Of a stretch of 64,000 nucleotides of DNA, positions 62,685 through 64,000 are shown in pieces (position 1 is the stretch's first letter; every line of letters starts with the position of its first letter). Where the stretch lies: contig CAJTNN010000001.1 of the NCBI GenBank assembly GCA_910577585.1, positions 62,001 to 126,000 on the forward strand, read 5' to 3'. The position numbers and the translations under genes were made by a program. Source of the DNA: an uncultured Muribaculaceae bacterium. GTDB lineage: Bacteria > Bacteroidota > Bacteroidia > Bacteroidales > Muribaculaceae. Under the pieces are notes generated by a model. It was given only the letters and a program-made list of their open reading frames with translations. It had not been told where the DNA came from and ran no database searches.

Positions 62685-63763
62685 CCTACGGCGAGTTCAT
62701 CAGTGAGTGGCGCAATGAGTCCCCCTTCTGCTGCGTGCACACTTCAGGGTCTACTGGGCGTCCTAAATTGATTCGGCTCCCGAAGTGCCTGATGGAGCGC
62801 TCGGCTTGGCGCACTCTTCATCATTTCGGTCTGTCGGCCTCGTCAAGGTTGCATTCGTGCATATCTCCTGATTTCATCGGGGGGAAGATGCAGGCGGTGC
62901 GCGCTGAAGTGTCGGGGGCCCGACTTACTTGGGAGACACCCTCAAATCGCCCTGCCATCATATCATCTTCGCCGGAGATAATTGAGTCTTTGGAGAGCTG
63001 CAATGGCGAGGCTTCAATGCTTTCGGAGTGGCCTGACCTCATTTCGGTGGTGCCTTCGCAGATGCTGCATATACTGGATACGTTTGAGCAAATTCCCGAC
63101 TCTGTGGCTTGGCTCATAGGTGGTCAGGCGATTCCGCCGCAACTTCGCCGGCGCATTGCGGAGCGTGGATTGAACGCCTGGGAGTCGTATGGCATGACGG
63201 AGACGGCCTCTCACATAGCGCTCCGCCGTGTGCGTGAGGTTGACGCTGAGGGATTCTTCACACCGCTTGAGGGCATCGGGCTTAGTCTTGACCCGCGCGG
63301 TTGCCTGGTGATTGACCAGGGGGAGGCTATGCCTGTGGTTACCAACGATGTGGCCACTCTGCAGGCCAACGGAGGGTTTCGCATCCTGGGGCGCGCCGAT
63401 AATGTGATTATCAGCGGTGGCAAGAAGATTCATCCTGAGGAGGTGGAGCGGCAGTTGCAGCCACTGCTTGCTCCGCTGGGGATAACAGATGTGATGCTGA
63501 CATCGACCCCCGACCCGAAATGGGGTGAGCGTCTCGTGCTGCTGGCGGAAATGCCAACGTACATCTCCGCTCCAGCGGATGACACCCCAAGCCTTCTCTC
63601 AGCCTTCAAAGCCCTTCCGGCAACCGACCGACCCGACTTCATCCGCGCGCTGCTACGCGACCATCTCCCCGCGCACCACCTACCCAAAGAGATCCACCTC
63701 CTCCCCACCCTACCCCGCACCCCCAACGGCAAGCTCCGCCGCCACCAGCCAGCCCCCCGCTAA
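62681..63763 (+). CDS. menE: o-Succinylbenzoate-CoA ligase
   Basis: Adenylate-forming ligase activating o-succinylbenzoate. 360 residues: compact, shorter than most MenE. P-loop CCVHTSGSTGRPKLI (18-32), the YGMTETASHIAL motif, and the C-terminal GRADNVIISGGKKIHPEEVE hinge, ending with PRTPNGKLRR, which carries the catalytic lysine. The 5' coupling to menC is by ATGA overlap. The 3' third of the gene is noticeably C-rich on the coding strand, unlike its neighbours. Confidence 0.94.
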   Translation: MTYGEFISEWRNESPFCCVHTSGSTGRPKLIRLPKCLMERSAWRTLHHFGLSASSRLHSCISPDFIGGKMQAVRAEVSGARLTWETPSNRPAIISSSPEIIESLESCNGEASMLSEWPDLISVVPSQMLHILDTFEQIPDSVAWLIGGQAIPPQLRRRIAERGLNAWESYGMTETASHIALRRVREVDAEGFFTPLEGIGLSLDPRGCLVIDQGEAMPVVTNDVATLQANGGFRILGRADNVIISGGKKIHPEEVERQLQPLLAPLGITDVMLTSTPDPKWGERLVLLAEMPTYISAPADDTPSLLSAFKALPATDRPDFIRALLRDHLPAHHLPKEIHLLPTLPRTPNGKLRRHQPAPR

Positions 63764-63796
63764 GTTAAGGATACAAGTTTGGCTGAGTTGGCTTGG

Positions 63797-63880
63797 AAGA
63801 TGGAGATGGAATTTTTAGGCGCGGATCCTTTCGCTTGTCGCTACGCGACTGCGCCGCGGATGGAATGGATTAACGCGGAT
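63797..63880 (+). repeat. GCGGATGG structured repeat, copy 3, after menE
   Basis: From AAGATGGAGATGG to ATTAACGCGGAT; aligns closely with 48930-49010 and, in reverse, with 48703-48794. It continues with a second hairpin module (GGCGCTGAGCGCC, about 63932-63944) like the one at 48641-48690, up to the window end. No gene was seen between 63764 and 64000. Confidence 0.75.
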
Positions 63881-64000
63881 CTCTTTGCGTAATGCGCTGG
63901 TTTGAACGCTGATGGGGACGGATGCATCTCGGCGCTGAGCGCCTTGATGCTCGCTGATGGCTGCGCATTCCTCTTTGATACGGAAGTTGCGGATTGATAT

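Noticed and set aside
1..64000. tRNA or rRNA genes
   Set aside because: No cloverleaf with a GTTCRA-type T-loop and no rRNA-like stretch was seen in any intergenic region; a covariance search could still find one missed by eye.

Overview
This 64 kb window is a chromosomal segment of a Bacteroidota bacterium, most likely order Bacteroidales and probably a Muribaculaceae-like gut anaerobe (inference). The signs are: several promoters of the Bacteroides type (TTTG, 19-20 nt, TAnnTTTG) with few Shine-Dalgarno sequences; an anaerobic ribonucleotide reductase; a complete menaquinone branch; secreted starch-degrading and repeat proteins with type IX-like C-terminal sorting domains; TamB; a membrane-bound TPR/AraC regulator; and the rpmB-rpmG-DUF4295 cluster. 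No rRNA, tRNA, CRISPR array, integrase or intact transposase gene was seen. Most of the window is ordinary housekeeping core. The unusual material is in the intergenic DNA.

Layout. 1-2.5 kb (minus): 5' part of ftsK and an L,D-transpeptidase lipoprotein. 2.6-7.9 kb (plus): small membrane protein, dxs, and the TrkA/TrkH potassium system. 8-10.3 kb: a secreted protein with a degenerate metallo-beta-lactamase-like pattern, and a lipoprotein gene whose signal peptide is put out of frame by a run of ten C. 10.7-16 kb: nrdD, a malic enzyme-phosphotransacetylase fusion, and nrdG. 16-20 kb: ftsY, rimO, then menF behind a 195-bp MITE-like element. 20-23 kb: DUF2975 membrane protein with a Cro/CI-type regulator, and a secreted M13 peptidase. 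23-29.6 kb: a 758-residue orphan protein (minus), patatin, cytosolic GH13 amylase, prs. 29.6-35.3 kb: a 5'-damaged leucine-rich-repeat surface protein and a large secreted amylase with starch-binding modules. 35.5-42.2 kb (minus): tamB, a CinA-type protein lacking its first domain, tsaD. 42.5-48.3 kb: aquaporin, a large secreted protein, and a TPR-AraC regulator. 48.4-50.4 kb: a repeat island, rpmB, rpmG, a DUF4295 gene and a gene remnant. 50.6-58.9 kb: nadE, a secreted protein, tsaC, an undecaprenyl-phosphate sugar transferase, a ClC channel, fmt. 58.9-63.8 kb: menD-menB-menC-menE, then more dispersed repeat DNA to the window end.

How the genes connect. menF at 18.8 kb and menDBCE at 59-63.8 kb together give chorismate to 1,4-dihydroxy-2-naphthoyl-CoA, but they lie 39 kb apart. 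TsaD and TsaC are two partners of the same tRNA t6A pathway, also at separate loci. NrdD and NrdG are an enzyme and its activase separated by a carbon-metabolism gene. The cytosolic and secreted amylases suggest alpha-glucan use.

Main novelty candidates: (1) two 195-bp elements in inverted orientation, whose 20-bp terminal repeats differ between copies but stay perfectly complementary within each copy, plus three smaller relatives, all just upstream of genes; (2) G/C homopolymer tracts, one of which switches a lipoprotein signal peptide in or out of frame; (3) a 17-nt repeat island and a multi-copy GCGGATGG-type structured repeat; (4) a promoter that predicts a leaderless tsaC transcript; (5) an unrecognised 758-residue orphan protein. 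All coordinates and motifs were read by eye; no database search was possible.
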